64,000 bases of DNA from JAVBNA01 sp031551875 (GCA_031551875.1 JAVBNA010000005.1:1-64000), one strand, 5' to 3'. Counted from the stretch's first letter, positions 52,691 to 62,052 are shown. Notes: generated from the letters alone by a model not told the origin. Translations and numbers: made by a program.

Positions 52691-53443
52691 TCACTCTTTT
52701 TCTTTCTTCCGTAATTCTTCCCGAAGCTTGTACAGGGTATACATGTCCTCGCGCGTCAGATTGCCCGGCCGAAGCAGGTCGGGACGCTTGAGCGCCGTGC
52801 GGCGCACCGATTGCTCGCGCCGCCATTTGACAATGTTGGCATGGTGCCCTGACAGAAGCACCTCGGGCACCATCCTCTCCCGCCAGACCGCCGGGCGGGT
52901 GTACTGCGGATATTCCAGAAGTCCCGCGTAGTGGCTCTCCTCGGTGAAGCATTCCTCCTCCGACAGCACCCCCGGCACGAGCCTCGCAATGCTGTCCGCC
53001 ACCATCAGCGCCGGAAGCTCGCCGCCGGTCAGTACAAAATCCCCGATGGAGACCTCCTCGTCAACCAGCTCTTCAATCACCCGCTCGTCCACGCCCTCGT
53101 AGTGCCCGCATAAAAAGGCAACGTGGTCAAGCGTTGACAGCTCGTTCGCGCGGCGCTGGGTGAAAGGCGCGCCCTGGGGCGACAGGTATATCAGGTGCGG
53201 GCGCATGCCCGCCTGCTCGCACACCGCCTCAAAACAAGCTGCAATGGGCTCGGCGCGCATGAGCATACCCATGCCGCCCCCGAAGGTGTAGCCGTCCACC
53301 TGGTGGTGCTTATCGTAGGCGTAATCTCGGATCTGGTGGCAGACCACCTCGAGAAGCCCCTTCTTCTGCGCCCGTCCGATGATGCTTTCGCCCATCACCG
53401 TCGCGCACATATCGGGGAACAGGGTCAGGATATCAATTCTCAT
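52691..53443 (-). CDS. trmD: tRNA (guanine-37-N1)-methyltransferase
   Basis: A 250-residue SPOUT enzyme that methylates G37 next to the anticodon to prevent frameshifting. The knot region shows LCGHYEGVDERVIE near residue 112, then SIGDFVLTGGELPALM near 132; the N-terminus is MRIDILTLFPDM. It overlaps rimM by 11 bp, so translation is coupled. Confidence 0.96.
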   Translation of the reverse strand: MRIDILTLFPDMCATVMGESIIGRAQKKGLLEVVCHQIRDYAYDKHHQVDGYTFGGGMGMLMRAEPIAACFEAVCEQAGMRPHLIYLSPQGAPFTQRRANELSTLDHVAFLCGHYEGVDERVIEELVDEEVSIGDFVLTGGELPALMVADSIARLVPGVLSEEECFTEESHYAGLLEYPQYTRPAVWRERMVPEVLLSGHHANIVKWRREQSVRRTALKRPDLLRPGNLTREDMYTLYKLREELRKKEKE

Positions 53444-53948
53444 GGTCGAACAGTCCCTCCAGCGGCTTGATGCGCATCACTCCGACGTCAATGTCGATCG
53501 AGACAATTACGGTCGGGATGGCGGGGATGAGCGTTTTTTTGCCCCCTTCATCGGTGATTTCATAGACGTCGTTCGCGCCGGTCTCGAGCACTTCGGTCAG
53601 TGTCCCGTAACACAGTCCGCTGTCCGCGTCCTCCACGGCAAGTCCAACCAGATCCTGTATAAAGTAGGTATCCTCAGGGAGGTTTAAGTCGCCGCGGTCG
53701 AGATAGAGCACCTTGCCGCGCAGCGCGTCCGCCTGCTCCACCGTGTCCACGTCCGCAAGGGTCATGAGCACCAGCGTCTTGTGCACCCGGGCGCCCTTCA
53801 CCGCATATCTCTCCGCGCCGTCCTTGCCGTACAGCGTTGACAAAGCGCAGAGCACCTCCGGCGAATCACACCACGACTGTACCCGCAGCTCGCCGCGGAT
53901 GCCATGGGTTCCGACAATTTTTCCCGCCTCCAGGAATCGTTTTTTCAT
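53433..53948 (-). CDS. rimM: Ribosome maturation factor RimM
   Basis: A 171-residue 30S assembly factor that binds the S19/head region. It has the N-terminal RimM domain (about 5-85; AGKIVGTHGIRGELRVQSW) and the PRC-barrel (about 95-168; YFIQDLVGLAVEDADSG, IPAIPTVIVSIDI). It sits in the conserved order rpsP-khpA-rimM-trmD. Confidence 0.95.
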   Translation of the reverse strand: MKKRFLEAGKIVGTHGIRGELRVQSWCDSPEVLCALSTLYGKDGAERYAVKGARVHKTLVLMTLADVDTVEQADALRGKVLYLDRGDLNLPEDTYFIQDLVGLAVEDADSGLCYGTLTEVLETGANDVYEITDEGGKKTLIPAIPTVIVSIDIDVGVMRIKPLEGLFDHEN

Positions 53949-53972
53949 TGTTTCACGCCCCCTCCACTAAAA

Positions 53973-54002
53973 GAAAAAACCGCAACCGTTTTGCGATTGC
54001 GG
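53973..54002 (-). terminator. Terminator-like hairpin between khpA and rimM
   Basis: CCGCAATC and GGTTGCGG pair (with a G-U) around a seven-base loop on the minus strand, followed by TTTTTTC. Inside an operon it may attenuate rimM-trmD. Confidence 0.7.
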
Positions 54003-54064
54003 CCCGCAGGCAGACCGGGGAAGGCGCCGCCTCTCCCGGCCCTAAAAGGACTTCCGCCCCAATG

Positions 54065-54298
54065 TTAGTCGATCTCAACGGAGACCTTCTGCTCCTGTCG
54101 GCTGGCCGCCGCGCGCATCACAATGCGAATGGCTTTTGCAATGCGGCCCTGCTTGCCGATGACACGGCCCATGTCATTCTCCGCCACATGCAGATGGTAA
54201 ACAACCGTGCCGTCCTCGGCCGGCTCGTCCACATCCACAGATACGGCGTCGGGATTTTCAACCAAACCTTGCGCCAACGTAATGAGTAAATCTTTCAC
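54065..54298 (-). CDS. khpA: KH-domain RNA-binding protein KhpA
   Basis: A 77-residue single KH domain with GKQG in RVIGKQGRIAKAIRIVMRA, binding RNA with KhpB in Firmicutes and linked to cell-size control. I chose GTG 54298 because VKDLLITLAQGLVENP aligns with the usual family N-terminus and GAGGTG lies before it; GTG 54307 would add three residues. It sits between rpsP and rimM. Confidence 0.9.
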   Translation of the reverse strand: MKDLLITLAQGLVENPDAVSVDVDEPAEDGTVVYHLHVAENDMGRVIGKQGRIAKAIRIVMRAAASRQEQKVSVEID

Positions 54299-54314
54299 TT
54301 CGTTCACCTCGCCT

Positions 54315-54557
54315 CTAGAGAATGTTGTTTTTCTTGAAAAGTGCTTTCACGGTATCGGTGGGCTGAGCGCCGTTTTCGATCCATTTTTTTGCCTTGTCCG
54401 CGTCGATTTTAACCACCGACGGTTCCTCAAGGGGGTTGTAATACCCAATCTCCTCAATGAAACGGCCATCGCGGGGATATCTCGAATCGGCGACCACAAT
54501 GCGGTAGAAGGGCGCTTTCTTGGCGCCCATGCGGCGCAGTCTGATTTTCACTGCCAT
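54315..54557 (-). CDS. rpsP: 30S ribosomal protein S16
   Basis: An 80-residue S16 (MAVKIRLRRMGAKKAPFYRI at the start, GYYNPLEEPSVVKID in the middle). ATG 54557 gives the standard N-terminus and follows a GGAGG-type site; the longer open frame upstream runs through it. Confidence 0.97.
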   Translation of the reverse strand: MAVKIRLRRMGAKKAPFYRIVVADSRYPRDGRFIEEIGYYNPLEEPSVVKIDADKAKKWIENGAQPTDTVKALFKKNNIL

Positions 54558-54660
54558 CTTTTTCACCTCCCACTGAAAATATTCATACAATCAACAACAG
54601 GAAATCCTGTGGTGAACAAAATTAATCTTCCCTGCCGCAAGAAGGCAAGAAGAGATTGGA

Positions 54661-54676
54661 TCCAGCGTCACGCTGG
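54661..54676. repeat. 16-bp palindromic repeat, copy 2
   Basis: TCCAGCGTCACGCTGG lies immediately downstream of the ffh stop codon (54677-54679). It is identical in sequence to the reverse strand at 44013-44028 and can form a six-base-pair hairpin; no T-run follows. Confidence 0.6.
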
Positions 54677-56017
54677 TTAAAAGCCCATCCTGTCCATTCC
54701 CATCGGGGGCATCCGACGCTTTTTGCCGCCCTTGCCTCCAAACTGACGGATCATTTTCTGCGTCTGCTCAAGCTGCTTAATCAGGCGGTTGACATCCTCC
54801 ACCTTCATGCCGCTGCCGGCCGCAATGCGGCGCTTGCGCGACGGGTTGATCAGATCGGGCTTGGCGCGCTCGGCGGGCGTCATGGACAGAATAATTGCCA
54901 CGGTGCGATCCATAATACGGTCATCGACGTCGACATCGCGCAGCTGCTTTTCTACGCCGGGTAGCTTACTGAGAATATTTTTGATCGGCCCCATCTTCTT
55001 GACTTGCATAAACTGGTCGTACAGGTCGTTGAAGTCGAGCTTGTTCATCTTGATTTTCTGCGCCATCTCCTCAGCCTTCTCAGCGTCGAGCTCCTGCTCG
55101 GCTTGCTCGATCAGGGTGAGCATGTCGCCCATGCCCAGGATACGGCTCGCCATGCGCTCCGGATGGAAAACCTCCAGATCCTCAAGCTTTTCGCCCGTAC
55201 CGGAAAACTTGACCGGCTTTCCGGTCACCGACCGCACCGACAGCGCCGCGCCGCCGCGCGTATCGCCATCCAGCTTGGTTAATATCACGCCGTCAATCTC
55301 CAGCGTTTCGTTGAAGGTTTTCGCCACGTTGACCGCGTCCTGTCCGGTCATGGCGTCGACCACCAGCAGAATTTCGTTGGGCTCCACCGCCTCTTTGATG
55401 CGGCGCAGCTCCTCCATCAGCTCGGTATCTATGTGCAGCCGGCCGGCGGTGTCGATGATCACAAAGTCGTTGCCGTGATCCTTCGCGTGGGTGATCGCTT
55501 TCTTCGAGATGGTCACCGGGTCGGTCGTACCCATTTCAAAAACCGGCACGCCCGCCTTGGAGCCGACCACCTGAAGCTGGGTAATCGCCGCCGGACGGTA
55601 GATATCACACGCAGCCATCAGCGGCCTGTGCCCCTGCTTTTTCAGCATGAGCGCGAGTTTTCCAGCATGGGTGGTCTTGCCCGAGCCCTGAAGCCCGCAC
55701 AGCATGATCACGGTCGGCGGGTGCTTGGCAAATTCGAGGCGGCTTTGTTCCCCGCCCATTAAGGCTGTGAGCTCCTCGTTGACAATCTTGATCACCATCT
55801 GCGCCGGTGTCAGGCTCTGCATGACCTCCGAACCCACCGCACGCGCGGTGACAGCGGCGGTGAAATCCTTGGCGACTTTATAGTTGACGTCGGCCTCAAG
55901 CAGCGCCAGACGCACTTCCCGCATGGCCTCCTTGACGTCGGCCTCGGTCAGCTTTCCCTTGGAACGCAGACGCTTAAAGGCGGCCGACAGTTTATCCGCT
56001 AAGCTTTCAAATGCCAA
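54677..56017 (-). CDS. ffh: Signal recognition particle protein Ffh
   Basis: A 446-residue SRP54 GTPase that delivers nascent membrane and secreted proteins. The N-terminal helical bundle, the G domain (P-loop GLQGSGKTTHAGKLA near residue 107, DTAGRLHID, TKLDGDTRGG) and the Met-rich M domain (from about 305, ending RMPPMGMDRMGF) that holds the signal peptide and SRP RNA are all present. ylxM lies upstream, the conserved order. Confidence 0.97.
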   Translation of the reverse strand: MAFESLADKLSAAFKRLRSKGKLTEADVKEAMREVRLALLEADVNYKVAKDFTAAVTARAVGSEVMQSLTPAQMVIKIVNEELTALMGGEQSRLEFAKHPPTVIMLCGLQGSGKTTHAGKLALMLKKQGHRPLMAACDIYRPAAITQLQVVGSKAGVPVFEMGTTDPVTISKKAITHAKDHGNDFVIIDTAGRLHIDTELMEELRRIKEAVEPNEILLVVDAMTGQDAVNVAKTFNETLEIDGVILTKLDGDTRGGAALSVRSVTGKPVKFSGTGEKLEDLEVFHPERMASRILGMGDMLTLIEQAEQELDAEKAEEMAQKIKMNKLDFNDLYDQFMQVKKMGPIKNILSKLPGVEKQLRDVDVDDRIMDRTVAIILSMTPAERAKPDLINPSRKRRIAAGSGMKVEDVNRLIKQLEQTQKMIRQFGGKGGKKRRMPPMGMDRMGF

Positions 56018-56051
56018 ATGTGGTTCCTCCTTGGCTCATGGCTCGCCGCGC

Positions 56052-56414
56052 CTACTCAGACAGGGCGTCGGCCACGGCGATGATCTCGCGTGCGCGGGAG
56101 GATATCTCCCGGCTGTATCCGTAACGGTCGTTGTAAGTTTCAATGTCCTGCGCCGCGCGGCGGATGCTCTCCAGCGCTTCGCTTACCTCGCGAAACCGCT
56201 TGCACAGTCCCAGTTTTTCCTCCATGTCCGAAAGGATCGCCTCGGTGCGCAGGATCGCGTCGCGTGCGCCCTGCCGAGTGATACCCTCATTCTCGCCGAT
56301 CTCGGAGAAGGACAGGTCCTCATTGTGATAAAATTCAATCATTTCGCGCTGTTTTTGCGTCAGCAACGCGCCGTAAAAGTCCAGAAGCAGGGACATTTCC
56401 AAGTTTTGCGCCAT
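56052..56414 (-). CDS. YlxM-type helix-turn-helix protein
   Basis: A 120-residue sigma-70 region 4-like protein that usually precedes ffh. The helix-turn-helix lies about 15-65 (LTQKQREMIEFYHNEDLSFSEI, then EGITRQGARDAILR). Its role is thought to be SRP-related regulation. ATG 56414 (MAQNLEMSLLLDFYG) begins the fold; the upstream open part has no site. Confidence 0.9.
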   Translation of the reverse strand: MAQNLEMSLLLDFYGALLTQKQREMIEFYHNEDLSFSEIGENEGITRQGARDAILRTEAILSDMEEKLGLCKRFREVSEALESIRRAAQDIETYNDRYGYSREISSRAREIIAVADALSE

Positions 56415-56536
56415 TTCATCCCTCTCCCCATCTTCATGTAAAGCAATTTCCTTTACCTGTGGGAGTATAGCATAAAACAGCGTGCATGTCAAGTATTTTT
56501 ACTTGACACGCACGCCGCGTAATCACGTACCTAAAA

Positions 56537-57265
56537 TTAATTCGAACCGCCAAACTGCTCCGCCACAATCTCAAGCAGGAAATCCTTGAGGCTTTCGGTG
56601 CGGATGAAGTACCCGTCAGAGACGGTGGACAGCTCATGCACCTGAAAGGTGGTCTTTTTTCCCAGAATGTCCAGCGTCAGGAAGGAGGAATCGACCAGAA
56701 TCGCCCCTTCGCGGTAGCTGAGAAAGTCGGCAAACTTCACCTGCTTCATATAGGAATCAACCAGGAAGGGGGGAATGGTCAGCTCTCCGATTTTTGTCTT
56801 TTCAATTGTGGCGGTGAAATAGCGTTGGGTCGCGCTGACCTCTCGGATGCCGATGGAGACTTCCATTTGCAGGACAAGCTGATTGTTCATGTAGGTAAAC
56901 GGCATGACGATCAGCGCCCGTTCCCCATCCTCGGTCACGTCAAAGTAGAGGTCGGTCGGGGCAGATTCCTCCTGTGCCGGCTGATTTTCCAGAAAGTACG
57001 CCACCGTGTCGGTCATTTCCTGCGGCGTGAGGGTCAGCTCCCCTTTGTCGCCCAGCTCGAACACCACCCGGGACAGGGCGTTTAGACTCGGAGTCTTCGA
57101 GTACCTGTGGGATACATTGTCCTGCAAAAGCAGGGTGATGTGAACCACCCCCGCGATCAGCAGCGCCGCCAGCAGCACAATAACTGTGATCAGGATGGCC
57201 TTGCCCGTCCGGTGTTTTTTGGGATGGGTGTCCTTCACGATTCCCTCTATGATCTCCTGATTCAT
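56537..57265 (-). CDS. Hypothetical membrane-anchored protein
   Basis: A 242-residue protein with one N-terminal membrane helix (about 22-46) after a charged cytoplasmic start, and a soluble beta-rich extracellular domain (LYFDVTEDGERALIVMPF, then VSIGIREVSATQRYFTATIE). The layout resembles a family of small envelope proteins but I cannot name it. It sits 13 bp after mutS2 on the same strand. Confidence 0.65.
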   Translation of the reverse strand: MNQEIIEGIVKDTHPKKHRTGKAILITVIVLLAALLIAGVVHITLLLQDNVSHRYSKTPSLNALSRVVFELGDKGELTLTPQEMTDTVAYFLENQPAQEESAPTDLYFDVTEDGERALIVMPFTYMNNQLVLQMEVSIGIREVSATQRYFTATIEKTKIGELTIPPFLVDSYMKQVKFADFLSYREGAILVDSSFLTLDILGKKTTFQVHELSTVSDGYFIRTESLKDFLLEIVAEQFGGSN

Positions 57266-57278
57266 GCCGTCTCCTCCT

Positions 57279-59648
57279 CTATTGTTTGAGCTCCACCACC
57301 GTGACGCCCGACTCGCCCTCTCCGTAAGCGCCCAGCCGGAAGGTGCGCACCGATGGGTGGGTTTTCAGAAAGCGGTGCACCGCGGCGCGCAGTGCGCCTG
57401 TGCCCTTGCCGTGGATGACTGTAAACTCATGGATGCCCATCACGAGCGAGGAATCGATGAACCGGTCGAGCTCCAACTCAGCGTCAATTGCCATCTGTCC
57501 GCGCAGGTCAAGCTCTGTGCGCACTGTGGTTTCCATCTTGCTTTTGACGTTGCGGGTGACACTCGCCTTGGGCTTATTTGCCTTCTGTGCCTCCATCAGG
57601 CGCAGGTTTTTGACATGCACCTTTGTTTTCATGATACCGGCCTGCACCACCGCGTATCCCGACGAATCGGGCAATTCGAGCACGGTGCCGCTTTTGCCAA
57701 TGTCATGGATCTGCACCGGGTCGCCGATTTTAAGCGCCCTTGGCAGTACATATTCGTCGTCGGTCTGCTTCTCCACGACCGGATTGGCGGTATTCTCGAG
57801 GAGACGCATCCCTGCTTTTATGCGCGCCTTTGCCTCGGCGGCGTCCAGCTTTTTGGCCTCCCGGCGCATGTCCTCCAGCTCGTCAAGCAGCCCCTGCGCC
57901 TGCACTTTGGCCTTCGCAACCAGCCCGGCTGCCTCCTGCCGTACCCGCTCGAGCTCCTTTTCCCGGTGACGCTCGAGCTCCTCCCGGTGCTTCTGGGAGG
58001 CATTTTTCGCCTGCTCGGCCTCGTCGCGCAGCCGCCGCGTCTCCTTCCGCTCCTCCTCCAGCCGCTGACGGCTCACCTCCAGCGCACTGACCACCTCTTC
58101 AAAGCGGGAGTTTTCCGAGGAGATCAGGCTCTGCGCGTGCTCCACAATCGCCTTGGGGATGCCCAGCCGCTCGCTGATCGCAAAGGCGTTGGAACGCCCC
58201 GGCACGCCGATCAGCAGGCGGTAGGTGGGACGCAGGGTGGCCACGTCAAACTCACAGCAGGCGTTTTCCACGCCGGTCGTCTCCAGCGCGTATACCTTGA
58301 GCTCGGCGTAGTGGGTGGTCGCCGCGAGCTTTGCGCCCTTGCTGCGCAGATGCTCGAGGATGGAGGTGGCAAGCGCCGCGCCCTCGACCGGGTCGGTGCC
58401 CGCTCCCAGCTCGTCGAGCAGGACAAGGCTTTGGGGATCCACCGTATCAATGATGTGAATGATGTTGGTCATGTGAGAGGAGAAGGTGGACAGGCTCTGT
58501 TCAATGCTCTGCTCGTCGCCGATGTCGGCGAGGATGTGGTCAAAGACCGACAGTGCACTCTCGTCCTGCGCCGGGACCATCAGGCCGCACATCGCCATCA
58601 GGGATAAAAGCCCGATGGTCTTGAGCGACACGGTTTTGCCGCCGGTGTTGGGGCCGGTGATGACCAGCGTGTCAAAATGAAGCCCCAGCTGTATGTCGGT
58701 GGGTACCACTTTGGCGGGATCAATCAGCGGGTGGCGGGCTTTTTTCAGGTCAATACGCCCCTTGTCGTTCATGACCGGCATGGTCGCCTTCATTTTATAG
58801 GCCAGATGCGCCTTCGCGAACACAAGGTTAAGCTCCACGGTGGCATTGTAGCCCTCGCAGACCGCGTCGGCGAAGCCGCCCACCTCGGCCGACAGCAACG
58901 TCAGAATCCGCTCAATCTCGGCGTCCTCCTGGGAGAGCAGTACCTTGATCTCGTTGTTGGCCTCCACGACGCCCATCGGTTCCACAAAGACGGTCGCGCC
59001 GCTTGCCGACGTGTCATGCACAAGTCCGGGCACGTCGCCCCGGCACTCTGCCTTGACCGGCACCACAAACCGGCCGCCGCGCATGGTGACCAGCGTGTCC
59101 TGTAAAAATTTCTGATAGTGGGGCGAACGAATCATTTTGTCCAGCTGTTCGCGCGCGCGGTTCTGTGCGTTCTTGATCTTGCGGCGGATGGCGGCGAGCT
59201 CAGGGGAGGCATTGTCCGCCATCTGATCCTCCGACTCGATGCAGGACAGAATGCGCTCCTCCATATATTTGTTGACGCACAGCGCCTCAAAACGCCAGTC
59301 GATGGCGGTCTCCACGCCCGCCGAATGTTTGCGCCACTCCTGCAGCGCCCGCATCACACGCAGCACCTCCGCGACGCGCAGCAGTTCGAGCATGGAAAGC
59401 ACCGCGCCCGCCTCAGCACGGCGCAGGGCGGAATTCATGTTTTTGACGCCGCCGAAGGAGGGGCTGCCGAACCGGCCGATCAGCATGTGCGCCGCGTCGG
59501 TTTCGGACAGGATCTGCTTCACTTCAAAAAGCCCTGTGGAGGGCTCGGTCGCGCGGGCGAGCTCAGCCGCGTCCTGGCAGGAGGTCTCCTGCGCAAGCAG
59601 CTCCAAAATCTTGGGCAGCTCCAGCGCGTTATTGTGTCGATTGTTCAT
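57279..59648 (-). CDS. mutS2: Endonuclease MutS2
   Basis: A 789-residue MutS homologue lacking the mismatch-binding domain. The lever/clamp region is followed by the ATPase (TGPNTGGKTVSLKTIG near residue 330, then LLDELGAGTDPVEGAALA), a long coiled coil (about 515-625) and a C-terminal Smr nuclease domain (LDLRGQMAIDAELELDRFI, HGKGTGALR). MutS2 suppresses recombination and rescues collided ribosomes in Firmicutes. Confidence 0.96.
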   Translation of the reverse strand: MNNRHNNALELPKILELLAQETSCQDAAELARATEPSTGLFEVKQILSETDAAHMLIGRFGSPSFGGVKNMNSALRRAEAGAVLSMLELLRVAEVLRVMRALQEWRKHSAGVETAIDWRFEALCVNKYMEERILSCIESEDQMADNASPELAAIRRKIKNAQNRAREQLDKMIRSPHYQKFLQDTLVTMRGGRFVVPVKAECRGDVPGLVHDTSASGATVFVEPMGVVEANNEIKVLLSQEDAEIERILTLLSAEVGGFADAVCEGYNATVELNLVFAKAHLAYKMKATMPVMNDKGRIDLKKARHPLIDPAKVVPTDIQLGLHFDTLVITGPNTGGKTVSLKTIGLLSLMAMCGLMVPAQDESALSVFDHILADIGDEQSIEQSLSTFSSHMTNIIHIIDTVDPQSLVLLDELGAGTDPVEGAALATSILEHLRSKGAKLAATTHYAELKVYALETTGVENACCEFDVATLRPTYRLLIGVPGRSNAFAISERLGIPKAIVEHAQSLISSENSRFEEVVSALEVSRQRLEEERKETRRLRDEAEQAKNASQKHREELERHREKELERVRQEAAGLVAKAKVQAQGLLDELEDMRREAKKLDAAEAKARIKAGMRLLENTANPVVEKQTDDEYVLPRALKIGDPVQIHDIGKSGTVLELPDSSGYAVVQAGIMKTKVHVKNLRLMEAQKANKPKASVTRNVKSKMETTVRTELDLRGQMAIDAELELDRFIDSSLVMGIHEFTVIHGKGTGALRAAVHRFLKTHPSVRTFRLGAYGEGESGVTVVELKQ

Positions 59649-59672
59649 ATTTCAATGCTCCCTGATATGTAA

Positions 59673-60425
59673 TTACGGTTTCGCTTTGATGCTTTCATAA
59701 AAGGTCAGCGTCCCCGGGACGCGGTCGGTGATGCTCAGGATATACGCCTGCGCCGCCTGCGCAAGCTCGATCGACGAGCCCTGTGGCAGCGTGAAGGAAA
59801 AAAGCTTCTCAAACTCGGCGTACACCGCGTGACGCAGGGCGGTCAGCGCCCCCCGCCCCAGCGGCAGGGCTGCTTCCCCGTCCGGCGTGTAGCACGCCGC
59901 GCAAAATATTTTCGCCTGACGGGGCAGAAAAAACATGGTGTCTGCCTCATAGCCGCCGCACCCCGCGCACATGACAAGGTCGGGCATATAGCCCGACTTG
60001 GACGTGAGCCGCAGCTCGAACGCCGCCTTGAGAAGCGCCTCATCCCTGAGGCCGCGGCTTAAATAAAACAATGCGTTGAGCAGCAGTCGCAAAACTCCTT
60101 CAGACTCGACCTCCTCGGGGACAAGCATCAGGGCAAGCTCACAGAAATACTGGGCGAGTGTGAGCTTTTCGAGATCGTTCCGCACCCCGTAAAACAGCTC
60201 TTTTGCCTCGGCATCGCTTACTGTATAGCCCGACTTGGACTGGTAAAACACAAAGTCAGAATAGCACAGCAGCTGTGTCGCGGAGGAGTTTTTGTGCTTT
60301 AAGTTGTAGGCGCCGTTGGCAAAGGCCCGCAGGATGCCCCGGTCACGCGTCAAAATGGTAATCAGGCGGTCGGCTTCCCCGACTTTCTGTTCCTTCAGCA
60401 CCACGCCGTCGGTGCGGATCTGCAT
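59673..60425 (-). CDS. recO: DNA repair protein RecO
   Basis: A 250-residue RecO that loads RecA with RecF/RecR. The N-terminal OB fold begins MQIRTDGVVLKEQKVGEADR; a Cys cluster (CAGC about residue 145, CAACY about 167) binds zinc. ATG 60425 was chosen because GAGGAGG precedes it and it starts the family fold. The start overlaps the YqzL-like frame. Confidence 0.93.
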   Translation of the reverse strand: MQIRTDGVVLKEQKVGEADRLITILTRDRGILRAFANGAYNLKHKNSSATQLLCYSDFVFYQSKSGYTVSDAEAKELFYGVRNDLEKLTLAQYFCELALMLVPEEVESEGVLRLLLNALFYLSRGLRDEALLKAAFELRLTSKSGYMPDLVMCAGCGGYEADTMFFLPRQAKIFCAACYTPDGEAALPLGRGALTALRHAVYAEFEKLFSFTLPQGSSIELAQAAQAYILSITDRVPGTLTFYESIKAKP

Positions 60426-60537
60426 ACGGATTGTCCTCCTCCCCCGTGCCGGCACGGCCCGCGAGCGCTTTATAGTTTAGATAGTCCAGGACACTTCCCG
60501 TCTGCAAGAAGCGATCCCACGCTTTATAATCATCCAT
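60343..60537 (-). CDS. Small YqzL-like protein overlapping recO
   Basis: A 64-residue frame that starts at ATG 60537 behind a very strong AGGAGGTGCG site. The N-terminus MDDYKAWDRFLQTGSVLDYL fits the YqzL family, a short protein found between era and recO in Bacillus. The last 27 residues overlap recO in another frame and are not conserved-looking, so the gene may have lost its original stop. Confidence 0.6.
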   Translation of the reverse strand: MDDYKAWDRFLQTGSVLDYLNYKALAGRAGTGEEDNPYADPHRRRGAEGTESRGSRPPDYHFDA

Positions 60538-60630
60538 ATTTTCGCACCTCCTGTCACAAAAAGTGTACCACAAAGGCGCGTCAATTATTGTAGGGAAATG
60601 CTGTCAACGGTCTTACTTAGGGCAAAAAAC

Positions 60631-61545
60631 TCAGTCCTGGTCGTACCCGAAACTCCTCAAAAGATTGTCGCGGTTGCGCCAGTCCTCCTTGACCTTGACC
60701 CAGGTCTTGAGATTGATTTTTCCGCCGAAAAACTGCTCCATGTCCTCGCGGGCGTAGCTGCCCACCTTTTTGAGCATTTCCCCGCCCTTGCCGATCACGA
60801 TGCCCTTATGGCTGTCCTTTTCACAGTAGATCACCGCGTCGATGTCGGTAACATTGCCGTCCTCCCGCTCGCGCATGCGCTCAATGCCCACCGCGATGCC
60901 GTGGGGGATCTCCTTGTCGAGCAGGCGCAGCAGCTTTTCGCGGATGATCTCGGCCGCGATCACCTTTTCGGGCTGGTCGGTCAACGTGTCGTCGGCAAAG
61001 AAGTGAGGGCTTTCAAACGCGTGCCCCATCAGCTCCCCGATCAGGGTGTCCACGCCCACCGGCTTTGTCGCCGAAACCGGCACCACCGCCTCAAAGGCAA
61101 AAATCCCGGTATACGCGGCGATCTGCCCTGCGAGCTGGGTCTTGTCCCCCAGCGTATCAATTTTGTTGATGGCCAAAATGGCGGGGATGTCCTCTTTTTT
61201 GAAGCGCTCCATCAAATCGAGCTCCGCCTTCTGCGGCTCGGTGCCCGCTTCCACAACGAGCAAACACACGTCCACGCCCGAAATCGATTCGGTGATCGAC
61301 CTGACCATGTAGTCGCCCAGCCGGGTACGCGGCTTATGCAGCCCCGGCGTGTCAATGAATACCAGCTGGGTTTCCCCTCTGGTCAGTACGCCCATGATGC
61401 GGGTGCGGGTGGTCTGCGGCTTTTTGGACACGATGGCGACCTTGACGCCCAGCATCTCGTTGAGCAGGGAAGATTTTCCCACGTTGGGACGTCCCACAAT
61501 GGCGATAAAGGCCGATTTCTGCCCATTTTTATTTTCTACGTTCAA
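60631..61545 (-). CDS. era: GTPase Era
   Basis: A 304-residue GTPase needed for 16S rRNA 3'-end maturation. The G domain (about 12-180; GRPNVGKSSLLN, DTPGLHKPR, NKID) and the C-terminal KH domain (about 210-290; KGIVIGKGGEMLKKVGSYAR) are complete. The start is TTG 61545 behind AAGGAG, within the end of dgkA. Confidence 0.95.
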   Translation of the reverse strand: MNVENKNGQKSAFIAIVGRPNVGKSSLLNEMLGVKVAIVSKKPQTTRTRIMGVLTRGETQLVFIDTPGLHKPRTRLGDYMVRSITESISGVDVCLLVVEAGTEPQKAELDLMERFKKEDIPAILAINKIDTLGDKTQLAGQIAAYTGIFAFEAVVPVSATKPVGVDTLIGELMGHAFESPHFFADDTLTDQPEKVIAAEIIREKLLRLLDKEIPHGIAVGIERMREREDGNVTDIDAVIYCEKDSHKGIVIGKGGEMLKKVGSYAREDMEQFFGGKINLKTWVKVKEDWRNRDNLLRSFGYDQD

Positions 61546-61548
61546 GCT

Positions 61549-62052
61549 TTATTTACTCCTTTTTTTCTTACTCAGTCTCCGCGCCACCGCTTTCATTTTC
61601 TGCGGCCCGGCAAACACAAACACGAGCGACACCGCACCCGATAACAGCAGCAGGGGAATGCGGTAAAACGCGCCGGTCAGGTAGTCATACAGGCGCACAT
61701 ACCCCTCCGCCTTGGTGAACAGGCACAGCCCGACGCCCACGGCAAACAGGGCGGCCACAAGCACGCCGCCCGCCGCCACATCCTTGGCAATGCGGGAGGC
61801 GCTGTTATACTGCGGCGCGCCGATGTCGGTCAGCACCTCGATCGAAGTGTTGATCATCTCAGCAGCCACAACCACCGCCATGACCAGCAGCAGCGCGGCG
61901 TATTCGCCCCGGCTCAGGTCAAAAAACAGAGAAAGAAACAAGACATATACCACCGCTACGGTATGTATACGCATGTTTCTTTCGTTATAGATACAAAACA
62001 CAATGCCCCGCAAGGCGTCCCGAAAGCTCTTCAGGAGCTTTTTGATGGTCAT
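61549..62052 (-). CDS. dgkA: Diacylglycerol/undecaprenol kinase DgkA
   Basis: A 167-residue membrane kinase with the DgkA core (residues about 20-110; NERNMRIHTVAVVYVLFLSL, then AAEMINTSIEVLTD). In Gram-positives it phosphorylates undecaprenol. About 55 extra residues hold two or three more hydrophobic segments (YDYLTGAFYRIPLLLLSGAV) after the usual end, then a basic tail. It lies between ybeY and era, the standard order, without the cdd gene found there in Bacillus. Confidence 0.9.
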   Translation of the reverse strand: MTIKKLLKSFRDALRGIVFCIYNERNMRIHTVAVVYVLFLSLFFDLSRGEYAALLLVMAVVVAAEMINTSIEVLTDIGAPQYNSASRIAKDVAAGGVLVAALFAVGVGLCLFTKAEGYVRLYDYLTGAFYRIPLLLLSGAVSLVFVFAGPQKMKAVARRLSKKKRSK

